Shown here: in pieces, positions 8,317 to 16,451 of the stretch | Numbering within the stretch: position 1 is the stretch's first letter | Layout: every line of letters begins with the position of its first letter | Assembly (NCBI GenBank): GCA_963734965.1 | Contig: CAVTJK010000004.1 | Location: 1,426,001 to 1,490,000, forward strand | DNA length: 64,000 nt | Origin: UBA4742 sp963734965 | GTDB lineage: Bacteria; Actinomycetota; Acidimicrobiia; Acidimicrobiales; Acidimicrobilacustridaceae | Direction of reading: 5' to 3' | Position numbers and translations under genes: made by a program | The notes under the pieces: generated by a model | What the model was told of the DNA's origin: nothing | What the model saw: the letters and a program-made list of their open reading frames with translations, nothing else | Databases searched by the model: none

Positions 8317-9852
8317 TCAGTGGCGGAAGTGGCGTTCGCCCGTGAAGACCATGGCCAGTCCGGCTTCGTCGGCGGCGGCGATGACCTTGGCGTCGCCGAT
8401 CGAGCCACCGGGTTGGATGACCGTGGCGGCACCGGCATCGATGGCGCCGTCGAGGCCGTCGGGGAACGGGAAGTAGGCGTCGCTGGCGTAGGCGCCTCCG
8501 ACGGCCCGGCCGTCGGCCTTCTCGCACGCCAGGCGACCGGCGTCGCGGCGGTTCTGCTGACCGCATCCGATCCCGACCGCCTGACGGTCCTTGACCAGCA
8601 CGATGGCGTTGGACGTCACCCGCGCCACGACCCGCCACGACAGCTCGAGGTCGTCCCACTGGGCGTCGGTGGGGTGCACCTTGGTCACGACCTGCCACGC
8701 CGACCGATCGACGCGGACGTGGTCGGGGGTCTGCACCAGGTAGCCGCCGTCGATGGCACGCAGGTTGGGGCCCGGCGGGCCCGGAGGCTCGGCCTCGAGC
8801 AGGCGCAGGTTCTTGCGGGCCTTCAGGATCTCGAGCGCCGCGCCCTCATACCCGGGCGCCACCACGACCTCGGTGAACACGGGCGCGATGGCCTCGGCGA
8901 TGGCCTCGGTGACCGGACGGTTGACGGCCACGATGCCGCCGAAGGCCGAGGTCGGATCGCACTCGTGGGCGCGCACGTACGCGGTCGTGATGTCGGCGGC
9001 CACGGCCACGCCGCACGGGTTGGCATGCTTGATCACGACGGCCGCGGGATCGTCACCGAGCGAGTGCACCAGCCGCCAGGCCGCCTCGGTGTCATAGACG
9101 TTGAGGTAGGAGAGCTCACGGCCCCAGTGGACGGCGACCGTGTCCCACCAGCCGCTCTCGCCGATCGTGGTGTAGCGGGCACCGACCTGATGGGGGTTCT
9201 CGCCGTAGCGCAGAAGCTGGGCGCGACGCAGGGTGAGGCTGAGGGTGGGCGGAAGTTCGGCCTCGTCGGGCGCCGGCGCGCCCCGCTCGTCCGGCGCGGT
9301 CGATGCCCCCGAATCGAGCCAGGCCAGGATGGCCGTGTCATAGGCGGCGGTGGTCTCGAACGCATCGCGAGCCAGCCGACGCCGCGTGGCGTCGCTCAGT
9401 CCGCCGCGCTGGCGCAGCTCGTCCACAACCGGCTGGTAGTCGGCCGGGTTGACGATCACGCCGACATGGGCGTGGTTCTTGGCTGCGGCCCGCACCATGG
9501 CCGGACCGCCGATGTCGATCAGCTCGATCGACGGTGCCGACGAGAAGGGATACAGGTTGACGACGACCAGGTCGATGCCGTCGATCTCGTACCGAGCCAT
9601 GTCGGCCACGTGCTCGGGATCGTCACGATCGGCCAGGATGCCGCCGTGCACCTTGGGATGGAGGGTGACGACCCGGTGACCGAGCATGGGCGGCGACCCC
9701 GTCAGGTCGGCCACGTCGGTGACGGTGAGGCCCGCGTCGCGAAGGGCGACGGCCGTGCCCCCGCTCGAGAGGATGTCCCAGCCGAGATCGGCGAGCGCCT
9801 GGGCCAACTCGACGACACCGGTCTTGTCATAGACCGACAGCAGGGCTCTCAT
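8317..9852 (-). CDS. purH: Bifunctional AICAR transformylase/IMP cyclohydrolase
   Basis: A 511-residue enzyme for the last two steps of de novo IMP synthesis. The N-terminal MGS-like cyclohydrolase domain starts MRALLSVYDKTGVVELAQAL and includes ILSSGGTAVALRDAG and the KVHGGIL loop (residues 67-73). The C-terminal transformylase domain contains RYGENPHQVGARYT near 205 and IKHANPCGVAVAADI near 270, the active-site Lys-His region. The length matches the family. It lies 90 bp downstream of purN on the same strand, as in mycobacteria (purN-purH), so the two are probably co-transcribed. No frameshift was seen here in spite of errors in purN. Confidence 0.96.
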   Translation of the reverse strand: MRALLSVYDKTGVVELAQALADLGWDILSSGGTAVALRDAGLTVTDVADLTGSPPMLGHRVVTLHPKVHGGILADRDDPEHVADMARYEIDGIDLVVVNLYPFSSAPSIELIDIGGPAMVRAAAKNHAHVGVIVNPADYQPVVDELRQRGGLSDATRRRLARDAFETTAAYDTAILAWLDSGASTAPDERGAPAPDEAELPPTLSLTLRRAQLLRYGENPHQVGARYTTIGESGWWDTVAVHWGRELSYLNVYDTEAAWRLVHSLGDDPAAVVIKHANPCGVAVAADITTAYVRAHECDPTSAFGGIVAVNRPVTEAIAEAIAPVFTEVVVAPGYEGAALEILKARKNLRLLEAEPPGPPGPNLRAIDGGYLVQTPDHVRVDRSAWQVVTKVHPTDAQWDDLELSWRVVARVTSNAIVLVKDRQAVGIGCGQQNRRDAGRLACEKADGRAVGGAYASDAYFPFPDGLDGAIDAGAATVIQPGGSIGDAKVIAAADEAGLAMVFTGERHFRH

Positions 9853-9942
9853 CTCATGGTCTCCTGCTCGGGCGCCTGAAGGTCAGATCGTCCCCGCGTG
9901 GTCGCGATCGTCGTCATCACATGTGTCCCTGAGGGTCGGCGC

Positions 9943-10505
9943 TCACACCGCGCCCCGTTCGATGACGGCGCGCACCGTGTCGACGTACAGACGACGCTCG
10001 ACCGTCTTGATCCGCTCGTGCAGGGTCTCGACGGTGTCGCCATCGAGCACGGCCACGGCCTCTTGGGCCAGGATCGGCCCGGCGTCGACCTCTTCGGTGG
10101 TGACGTGCACGGTGCAGCCGGTCAGCTTCACGCCGTAGTCGAGGGCGTCCTCGACGGCGTGCCAACCGGGGAAGGCGGGCAGCAGGGCCGGATGGGTGTT
10201 GAGGATCCGTCCGCCGTAGGTGTCGAACATGGGCTTGGCCAGGATCGTGCCGTACCCGGCCATGACCACCAGATCGACGCCGCGCCCCGGTCAGGGCATC
10301 GATCACCTGGTCGGTGTAGGCCTCGCGGTCGAAGTCGGGGCCGTAGCTGGCTCGCTCGACGACCACCGCCGGCACCCCGTGCGCCGCCGCCACCTCGGTG
10401 GCCCGACACGGTCGATCCACGAGGACGAGGCTCGACCTCGATGCCGCCATCCAACATGGCTTCGAGGATCGTTCCACTACCCGAGGCCAGGACCGCGACG
10501 CGCAC
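9943..10505 (-). CDS. purN: Phosphoribosylglycinamide formyltransferase 1 (two frameshifts)
   Basis: 10-formyl-THF-dependent GAR transformylase of purine synthesis. Start GTG at 10505 gives VRVAVLASGSGTILEAML, the family N-terminus. The middle reads LVLVDRPCRATEVAAAHGVP and the C-terminal part VVMAGYGTILAKPM, NTHPALLPAFPG (catalytic Asn-x-His) and HVTTEEVDAGPIL. These segments lie in three successive frames, so one extra base is needed near 10437 (the GTCGAGCC context on the coding strand) and one near 10287 (a GGGG run where GGG fits). With both removed the protein has the normal length of about 187 residues. The errors look technical because every catalytic motif is intact. It is upstream of purH on the same strand. 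Confidence 0.88.
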
Positions 10506-10587
10506 CGCCGCACGGTACCAGCCGCCAACGCTGGGCCGAACCGGGTAAGAACCGTGGCCGACGCTCGCCCGTGAGCCCGCAGTGGCC

Positions 10588-11085
10588 TCAACCCAAGGCG
10601 GCGACGAGGCCGCGGATGTACCCGACGCGCTGTTCGACATCGGCGACGCCCGCGAGCGAGCCGATCGGGATCTGGGTCGAGTAGTACGTGCCCTCGCCCT
10701 GCACGCTCACGGACATCCAACCGGTGGTCTTCCTCTCCTTCACCAGCAGGAACAGCAGTCCGAGCAGACAGGCCGCGACGAACAGCACGGCCATCACGAT
10801 GGCCCAGGTGGGGATGGACTCGGTGGTGGTCGTGTTGTTCGAGACCACCCAGACGGTGCGCCGCAGGGACAGGCGCCCGTTGGGCGTGATGACCTCGTCA
10901 CGGGTGCAGGCGATGTCGCCGACCTGGACGAGAACGGGCGTCGTCGCGCCCGTCGGGGGCGGCGGGGCTGCGGTCGTAGCCGCCGGTGGCGGTGGCGGTG
11001 TGGCTCCCGACGGGAACTGCTCGGGCGGGTACCAGCGGTCGTCCGACGCCTGCCACCAGCCAGGGCCCTCAGGAACATCGCTCAT
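10588..11085 (-). CDS. Small membrane protein with N-terminal PGWW...WYPPE motif
   Basis: A 165-residue protein of unknown function. The N-terminus carries GPGWWQASDDRWYPPE (residues 7-22), a Trp-rich actinobacterial motif resembling DUF2510, then a Pro/Ala/Thr-rich linker. A beta-rich segment follows (VLVQVGDIACTRDEVI, TPNGRLSLRRTVWVV), then one transmembrane helix (TWAIVMAVLFVAACLLGLLF near residue 95) and a basic, positively charged tail region (VKERKTTGW). The topology suggests a cytosolic N-terminal sensing domain. It sits between the DUF5684 gene and purN, the position where M. tuberculosis has the small membrane genes Rv0954/Rv0955, so the placement is conserved even though the role is not known. 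Confidence 0.65.
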   Translation of the reverse strand: MSDVPEGPGWWQASDDRWYPPEQFPSGATPPPPPAATTAAPPPPTGATTPVLVQVGDIACTRDEVITPNGRLSLRRTVWVVSNNTTTTESIPTWAIVMAVLFVAACLLGLLFLLVKERKTTGWMSVSVQGEGTYYSTQIPIGSLAGVADVEQRVGYIRGLVAALG

Positions 11086-11109
11086 GTCACACGTTCCCGT
11101 TCCCGTCGA

Positions 11110-11514
11110 TCAGAAGAGCGGATCGGGTTCGAGCACGTACTGCGCCGACCCGAAGCCGAGCATCGGCAGGAAGATGATCGGCAGGATGACGACGCCGACT
11201 CCCCACCCGGCGCCCTTGCCGAAGGCCTTGGCCACGTTGAAGTACACGATCACGTAGGCCACGATGTTCACGCACGGGATCAGGAGCAGGATGATCCACC
11301 ACAGCTCCTTGTGCACCACCTTCAGCAGCACGAGGATGTTGAGGATCGGGATGATCGCCGCCCAACCCTTCTGACCCGACTTCTCGAACAGCTTCCACAT
11401 GCTGGCGATGATCAGGACGACCAGCGCGATGTAGAGGATGCCGCCGACGGCGATGATGCCGGCGCCGGCAGCGCCGGACGAGTCAGCAGTGACCTGAGCG
11501 AGCGGTGCGAGCAT
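11110..11514 (-). CDS. DUF5684 family membrane protein
   Basis: A 134-residue polytopic membrane protein. A hydrophobic helix near residue 20-42 (IIAVGGILYIALVVLIIA) is followed by MWKLFEKSGQKGWAAIIPI and LNILVLLKVVHKELWWIILL, then two more hydrophobic stretches and a final GFGSAQY motif. The Lys-Ser-Gly-Gln-Lys-Gly-Trp and W/I-rich arrangement is characteristic of DUF5684, often annotated as signal-peptidase-I-like, although no catalytic Ser-Lys dyad is present here. The function is unknown. It lies between sucD (61 bp away) and the PGWW protein on the same strand, and is probably part of the sucCD transcription unit. Confidence 0.7.
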   Translation of the reverse strand: MLAPLAQVTADSSGAAGAGIIAVGGILYIALVVLIIASMWKLFEKSGQKGWAAIIPILNILVLLKVVHKELWWIILLLIPCVNIVAYVIVYFNVAKAFGKGAGWGVGVVILPIIFLPMLGFGSAQYVLEPDPLF

Positions 11515-11575
11515 GGTTCCCCCCGGATCTGGCGACCGAAGGGTCGGTCAGCCGGGGGTCACGTTAGTTCGCGGG

Positions 11576-12463
11576 TCAGGTCAGATCACGGACGATGTCG
11601 ACCATGAGCTCGCCCGCTTCGGTGGGGTTGCGCCCCACTCGCACACCGGCGGCCTGCAGCGCTTCCATCTTGGCCGCGGCCGTGCCCTTGCCGCCCGACA
11701 CGATGGCGCCGGCGTGGCCCATCTTCTTGCCGGCCGGGGCGGTCACGCCCGCGATGTAGGCCGAGACCGGCTTGGTCATCTTGGTCTGGATGTACTCGGC
11801 CGCTTCTTCCTCGGCCGAGCCTCCGATCTCGCCGATGAGCATCACGGCCTTGGTGTCGGGGTCGGCTTCGAATCGTTCGAGGCAGTCGATGAAGGTCGTG
11901 CCCGGCACCGGGTCGCCGCCGATGCCGACGCAGGTCGTCACGCCGATGTCCTGCAGCTTGAGCTCGTAGAGAGCCTGGTAGGTGAGCGTGCCGCTGCGGC
12001 TGACGATGCCGACCGGGCCACCCTCCTTGGCGATCTCGCCCGCGGTGATCCCGATGTTGCACTTGCCCGGACTGATGATGCCCGGGCAGTTCGGGCCGAG
12101 GAGCTGCACGTTCGGGTGATCGCGCTTGAGCTCGTTGTAGAACCACGCTTCGTCCTGAGCGGGCACGCCCTCGGTGATGCACACGATGAAGGTGATGCCA
12201 CCCTCGGCCGCTTCGATCACCGCGTCCTTGACCCCCGGCGCCGGGATGAAGATGCACGAGGCGGTCGCACCGGTCGCGGCCACGGCCTCGGCCACGTTGG
12301 CGTAGATCGGGACCCCACCCACATCGGTCCCGGCCTTCTTGGGGCTCGTCCCGGCCACGACCTGGGTGCCGTAGTCACGGTTGCGCAGGCCGTAGAACTG
12401 GCCCTGCTTGCCGGTCAGACCCTGGTAGACGACCTTGGTGTTCTCATCGACGAAAATGGACAC
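11576..12463 (-). CDS. sucD: Succinyl-CoA synthetase (ADP/GDP-forming) alpha subunit
   Basis: A 295-residue alpha subunit that binds CoA and carries the phosphohistidine of the TCA-cycle enzyme interconverting succinyl-CoA and succinate with substrate-level phosphorylation. Seen are MSIFVDENTKVVYQGLTGKQ (CoA-binding N-terminus), KKAGTDVGGVPIYANV, GIITPG-type loop GPNCPGIISPGKCNIGI near residue 120, VSRSGTLTYQAL, and the C-terminal GHAGAIVSGGKGTA with the active His near residue 245. No frameshift. It starts 9 bp downstream of the sucC stop, and the two are clearly an operon. Confidence 0.96.
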   Translation of the reverse strand: MSIFVDENTKVVYQGLTGKQGQFYGLRNRDYGTQVVAGTSPKKAGTDVGGVPIYANVAEAVAATGATASCIFIPAPGVKDAVIEAAEGGITFIVCITEGVPAQDEAWFYNELKRDHPNVQLLGPNCPGIISPGKCNIGITAGEIAKEGGPVGIVSRSGTLTYQALYELKLQDIGVTTCVGIGGDPVPGTTFIDCLERFEADPDTKAVMLIGEIGGSAEEEAAEYIQTKMTKPVSAYIAGVTAPAGKKMGHAGAIVSGGKGTAAAKMEALQAAGVRVGRNPTEAGELMVDIVRDLT

Positions 12464-12472
12464 GGAGATCCC

Positions 12473-13610
12473 CTACTTGGCGAGCTCGACGGCGGCGGAT
12501 GCCGCCTCGAGCATGGTGGGCTTCGACTGCAGCCGTTCGGACAGGTGAGGTTCGAGGATGGCTCGCCCCTCGGCGGCGTTGGTGCCGTCGAGACGGATCA
12601 CGATGGGCGCATCGATCTGCACACGACCGAGGGCCTCGACGATGCCGTTGGCGACCTCTTCGCCGCGGGTGATGCCGCCGAAGATGTTGATGAAGATGGA
12701 CTTGACGCGCGGGTCGTCGTTGATGACCTCGAGGGCGCCGGCCATCACGTCGGCGTTGGCGCCGCCGCCGATGTCGAGGAAGTTGGCGGGGTCGCCTCCG
12801 ACCTGGTTCACGACATCGAGCGTGCTCATGGCCAGGCCGGCGCCGTTGGCGATGATCCCGACGTAGCCCTCCAGCCCGACGTACTGGAGGCCCTTGGCGT
12901 AGGCGGCCTGCCTCGCGCTCGTCACGTACCTGGGTCTTCTCGTAGTCATCCCACTCGTGACGGAAGGCGGCGTTGTTGTCGAGCGTGACCTTGGCGTCGA
13001 GGGCATGGACGCGACCGTCGGGCGTCAGGATCAACGGATTGATCTCGACAAGATCGGCGTCGCCGTCGACGTAGGCCGTGTAGAGCTTGGTCAGGATGTC
13101 GACGGCCCCGTCGGTCGCCTTGGGATCGAGGTGGGCGTCGAGCACCCATTGGCGGGCCGCCTCGGGTGACAGACCGTCGACGGGATCGATCCAGATCTTG
13201 GCGATGGCGTCGGGGTTGTCGACCGCGACCGTCTCGATCTCGACGCCGCCCTGGGCCGAGAGCATCCCGAGATGCTTCTTGGCCGCCCGGTCGAGGGTGA
13301 AGCTGGCGTAGTACTCCTCGGCGATGTCGGACGCGTGCTCGATCCACACGATCTTGACCGTGTGACCCTTGATGTCCATCCCCAGGATGTTGCCGGCGTG
13401 GAGCCGGACCTCGTCGGCGTCGTTGGCCAGCTTGACGCCGCCCGCCTTGCCCCGCCCGCCCACGTGCACCTGGGCCTTGACCACGACCGGATAGCCGACG
13501 GCATCGGCGGCGGCCACGGCGTCATCGACCGTTTCGACGGCCCGACCGTCCGACACGGGGATGTCGAAGCCGGCGAAGAACTGCTTGCCCTGGAATTCGA
13601 GGAGATCCAC
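12473..13610 (-). CDS. sucC: Succinyl-CoA synthetase beta subunit (one frameshift)
   Basis: The nucleotide-binding ATP-grasp subunit of succinyl-CoA synthetase. The N-terminus MDLLEFQGKQFFAGFDIPV, the ATP-grasp segments VVVKAQVHVGGRGKAGGVKL and LVEINPLILTPDGRVHALDA, and the C-terminal IIANGAGLAMSTLDVV and NIFGGITRGEEVANGI are all present. The reading frame breaks near 12912: one extra base in a GGCAGGCC context separates VRDERE from AYAKGLQYVGLEGY. Removing it restores a protein of about 378 residues, close to the family norm. Because both halves are perfectly conserved, the break is most likely a sequencing error and not a loss of function. Confidence 0.93.
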
Positions 13611-13630
13611 GGGGCTGGAAACTACTTACC

Positions 13631-13685
13631 TGGCCCTCCGGTCGGCAAAGCCTCGACTCACTTGGCCCTCTGGTCGGCAAGCCTC
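13631..13685. repeat. Imperfect direct repeat upstream of sucC
   Basis: Two near-identical copies of about 24 bases (TGGCCCTCCGGTCGGCAAAG at 13631 and TGGCCCTCTGGTCGGCAAG at 13663), each followed by CCTC, spaced 32 bases apart in the gap between sucC and the B12-binding protein. The role is unknown. They sit immediately before two hairpin repeats, so the whole 13611-13883 gap is repetitive. Confidence 0.6.
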
Positions 13686-13763
13686 CCTCCGGGCGCTTCG
13701 CCATCCGGGTCTCATCCGTCGAGCGGCTGCGCTCGCTCCGCCGCGTCACCGACCTGCAAACGC

Positions 13764-13802
13764 GGCGGCAGATCGCCACCGCACAGGTGGTCATCTGCCG
13801 CC
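13764..13802. repeat. Hairpin repeat, copy 1
   Basis: A 39-base palindromic unit with arms GGCGGCAGAT and ATCTGCCGCC and an inner pairing GCCACC/GGTGGT around the loop GCACA, giving a stem of about 16-17 bp. It is followed by CGATGAGAC, as is copy 2. It could be a strong bidirectional terminator or a REP/BIME-like element. There is no T-tract. Confidence 0.7.
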
Positions 13803-13824
13803 ACGATGAGACGAACCACGTCCG

Positions 13825-13863
13825 GGCGGCAGATCGCCACCCGACAGGTGGTCATCTGCCGCC
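13825..13863. repeat. Hairpin repeat, copy 2
   Basis: Second copy of the palindromic unit, 61 bases downstream of copy 1, with identical outer arms GGCGGCAGAT/ATCTGCCGCC and inner pairing CCACC/GGTGG around a CGACA loop. The trailing CGATGAGAC is conserved too. The stop of the B12-binding protein gene lies 21 bases further on. Confidence 0.7.
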
Positions 13864-13883
13864 GCGATGAGACCGGGTCGGGG

Positions 13884-14294
13884 TCAGACCTCGGTTTCGC
13901 GGGTGTCGAGGGTGGTCTCGAGCCAGGCGGTGATCTCGTCCATCGATGAGCCCGGCGTGAAGATGGCGGCCACGCCCGCCTCGCGGAGCACGGCGATGTC
14001 GTCGGGGGGAACGATCCCACCGCCGAACACGACGACGTCGTCGAGGCCCCGGCTGTCGAGCTCGGCCATGACCCGCGGGAACAGGCTCAGGTGGGCGCCG
14101 GACAACACCGAGAGGCCGACGGCGTCGGCGTCCTCCTGCACGGCCGCTTCCGCCACCTGTTCGGGCGTCTGGAACAGGCCCGTGTAGATCACTTCGAAGC
14201 CGGCGTCCCGCAGGGCCCGGGCGATGACCTTGACGCCACGATCATGGCCATCGAGACCCGGCTTGGCGACGACGACTCGATAGGGACGCAGCAC
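13884..14294 (-). CDS. Stand-alone cobalamin (B12)-binding mutase subunit
   Basis: A 136-residue protein equal to the C-terminal B12-binding domain of methylmalonyl-CoA mutase-type enzymes. It starts (GTG at 14294) VLRPYRVVVAKPGLDGHDRG, containing the base-off DxHxxG motif whose His ligates cobalt, and continues GVKVIARALRDAGFEVIYTG, VGLSVLSGAHLSLFP (nucleotide-tail pocket) and VVFGGGIVPPDD. Single-domain versions of this size are small subunits of heterodimeric acyl-CoA mutases such as 2-hydroxyisobutyryl-CoA or ethylmalonyl-CoA/methylmalonyl-CoA types; the large catalytic subunit is not in this window. It lies next to sucCD and near an acyl-CoA synthetase, which fits carboxylic-acid metabolism feeding succinyl-CoA. 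The exact substrate cannot be read. Confidence 0.85.
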   Translation of the reverse strand: MLRPYRVVVAKPGLDGHDRGVKVIARALRDAGFEVIYTGLFQTPEQVAEAAVQEDADAVGLSVLSGAHLSLFPRVMAELDSRGLDDVVVFGGGIVPPDDIAVLREAGVAAIFTPGSSMDEITAWLETTLDTRETEV

Positions 14295-14312
14295 GCACGG
14301 GATACTACGGGC

Positions 14313-14885
14313 ATGAGTCCGGTCGCACCTCGACGCCAACGCAACGCCCGCACGTTCACGCTGGCGATCGGCGGCGTCGTCCTGGCGCTCGGGTTGGCCG
14401 TCGCCCTGTTCGTCTATGCGATCCCGTCCATCAGCGAACGCAACCAGACCGCCGTGCGACTGGGCGCCGACAACCTCTCGTTGGGGTCGGCCAAGGAGCG
14501 GGCCCATGACATCGCCACGGGCGGCCCGATCCTCGAGCCCGACCAGTCCGGGGGCCAGCGAGACATCTTCCTGCAACATCTGGGCCGCGACGTCGGCTCC
14601 GGCTGGTACGCGTTCGACACCCGCAAGCCGGGCGCCAGCCGCACGTGCACCTTGCGTTGGAACCGCCAGACCCGTCGATTCGACGACCCGTGCGGAGGAG
14701 CTTCGATACCAGCCGACGGGGCCGGCCTCGTCCACTACAAGGTGACGGTGACCAAGGACGGCGAGCTCTTCATCGACCTCAACCCGAACGACGCGACCGG
14801 CGGTACCCACGAAGGGGGCACGACGACCGCCCCGCCCCGCACGACCACGACCATCCACGTGACCGGGAGCGTCCCCAAGTCCTGA
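14313..14885 (+). CDS. Single-pass membrane protein with degenerate Rieske-like domain
   Basis: A 190-residue protein with a basic N-terminus (RRQRNARTF), one transmembrane helix (LAIGGVVLALGLAVALFVYA, about residues 17-36) and a C-terminal domain whose pattern CTLRWNRQTRRFDDPCGG, then VHYKVTVTKDGELFIDLNP, recalls the end of Rieske iron-sulfur domains. The Cys-His cluster ligands of a true Rieske protein are incomplete: two Cys remain but no CxH pairs, so the fold may be kept without a [2Fe-2S] centre. A Thr-rich tail ends the protein. It is divergent from the B12-binding gene (18 bp between starts). The function is unknown; the Rieske resemblance is inference. Confidence 0.6.
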   Translation: MSPVAPRRQRNARTFTLAIGGVVLALGLAVALFVYAIPSISERNQTAVRLGADNLSLGSAKERAHDIATGGPILEPDQSGGQRDIFLQHLGRDVGSGWYAFDTRKPGASRTCTLRWNRQTRRFDDPCGGASIPADGAGLVHYKVTVTKDGELFIDLNPNDATGGTHEGGTTTAPPRTTTTIHVTGSVPKS

Positions 14886-14922
14886 CGTCACGCCGCGCTC
14901 GGAGAGACCGGAGACCTCGGCG

Positions 14923-16413
14923 TCAGAACAGTCCGAGCAGCTCCCGCTTGGCCAGCTTGTTGGTCGAGGTGCGGGGAAGGTCGTCGACCGCGACGTACCG
15001 CTGGGGCACCTTGTAGGCCGCCAGGTGCTCACGCGCCCACGCCTCGAGGCCGATCTGGGTGAGCTCGGCGCCCTCGTCGAGGCGCACCACCGCCACCGGG
15101 ACCTCGCCCATGGTCTCGTCCGGAAGGCCGACGACAGCCGCTTCGAGGACCGCAGGGTGCCGCTCGAGGGCCTCCTCGACCTCGCGGGCGTACACCGAGT
15201 AGCCGGCGTGCTTGATGACGTCCTTCTCGCGCCCGACGAAGACCACCGTGCCGAGTGGACCCCGACGCACGAGATCACCGGTCCGCAGCCAGCCGTCGGC
15301 GTCCACGACCGAGTGGACCGAATCAGGGGTGTTCCAGTACCCCTTGATCACGCCGGGACCACGCACCCACAGCTCACCTGAGGCGCCCGGACGAGCCGGG
15401 TTTCCATCGGTGTCCATCACCTTGAAGTGGTAGCCAGGCAGCTGCACCCCGAGGCTGTCGCCGAGGCCGATGTCGATCAGCGGTGGCGAGATCTTGGCCG
15501 CCACCCCACCGCCGACCTCGACCATCCCGTAGCCCTCGACGAAGGTGGCCTCGCCGACCGGACCGACGAGGGGCAGCGTCGCCGTCGCCCCCATCTTCTT
15601 GAACCGCCGGGCCAGATCGGCGGGCATGGCGTCGGCGCCCGAACCCCACAGACGCACCGAGGTGAGGTCCCGATCCTCGGCTCCGGCCTCGAGCAGCATC
15701 CGGTACATGGCGGGCACGCCGACGAACATCGTGGCCCGCCGCTGCTCGATGGCATCGAGCACCTCGGCGGGACGGAACCGGGCCAGCACGTACACGGGCA
15801 CGCCGAGGCACAGCATCCCGACGAGCACGGTGAAGCCCATGATGTGGGCGATCGGGAGGCTGAACACCGCCTCGTCGCGATGCAAGGCCGGGGCCCAGAG
15901 GGCACCGGCGGTGGCTTGGCCGATGAGCCCCTGGTGGGTCAGCTCGGCCCCCTTCGGCCGGCCGGTCGTACCCGAGGTGTAGAACAGCGCGGCCACCGCG
16001 TCGGGGCCGACCGGCACCGATTCGGTGACCGGATCGCCGAGATCCACCTGGTGGACGCTGCGCACGATGGCTCGGGCCTCGGCGTCGGCCACGACGTGAG
16101 CGACCTCGTCGGCGCGCATCTGGGGGTTGATCGGAACGGGTATGCAGCCGGCTCGCGACGCGGCCAGGCACAGCAGGAACAGCTCGTAGTGGTTCGTGGT
16201 GTTGATGACCACCCGATCACCCGGATCGGCCAGGCGTTGGATCCCCCCGGCCCACCGGGCGACCCGCTTGGCCGCCTGACGATAGGTGAGCTGGTGACCG
16301 TCGTCGTCGGCCATCAGCCGCCGATTCCCGTGGATGTCGGCCAGCTCCTCGAGCAGGGTCCCGAGGGTCGTCCCGTGCCCGAGGACGAGCCGGGCCCGCG
16401 TCAGCGAGCGCAC
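14923..16413 (-). CDS. Acyl-CoA synthetase (AMP-forming, class I adenylating enzyme)
   Basis: A 496-residue ANL-superfamily ligase. The P-loop-like motif ALFYTSGTTGRPKGAELTH lies near residue 165, the aromatic/acyl-binding VEGYGMVEVGGG near 310, the A5/A7 motifs GELWVRGPGVIKGYWNTP and GWLRTGDLVRRG near 365-400, the hinge region FVGREKDVIKHAGYSVYARE, and the C-terminal catalytic Lys in TSTNKLAKRELL. The enzyme activates a fatty or other carboxylic acid to acyl-AMP and then acyl-CoA; chain specificity is not evident. It is intact. It lies 38 bp downstream of pcrA on the same strand. Confidence 0.88.
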   Translation of the reverse strand: MRSLTRARLVLGHGTTLGTLLEELADIHGNRRLMADDDGHQLTYRQAAKRVARWAGGIQRLADPGDRVVINTTNHYELFLLCLAASRAGCIPVPINPQMRADEVAHVVADAEARAIVRSVHQVDLGDPVTESVPVGPDAVAALFYTSGTTGRPKGAELTHQGLIGQATAGALWAPALHRDEAVFSLPIAHIMGFTVLVGMLCLGVPVYVLARFRPAEVLDAIEQRRATMFVGVPAMYRMLLEAGAEDRDLTSVRLWGSGADAMPADLARRFKKMGATATLPLVGPVGEATFVEGYGMVEVGGGVAAKISPPLIDIGLGDSLGVQLPGYHFKVMDTDGNPARPGASGELWVRGPGVIKGYWNTPDSVHSVVDADGWLRTGDLVRRGPLGTVVFVGREKDVIKHAGYSVYAREVEEALERHPAVLEAAVVGLPDETMGEVPVAVVRLDEGAELTQIGLEAWAREHLAAYKVPQRYVAVDDLPRTSTNKLAKRELLGLF

Positions 16414-16451
16414 CCGGGGCCCAGCTGAGGATCGATCACCTGATGATGTTG

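Noticed and set aside
13611..13883. CRISPR-like repeat array
   Set aside because: Only two palindromic units with a short spacer between; no cas genes or further repeats.
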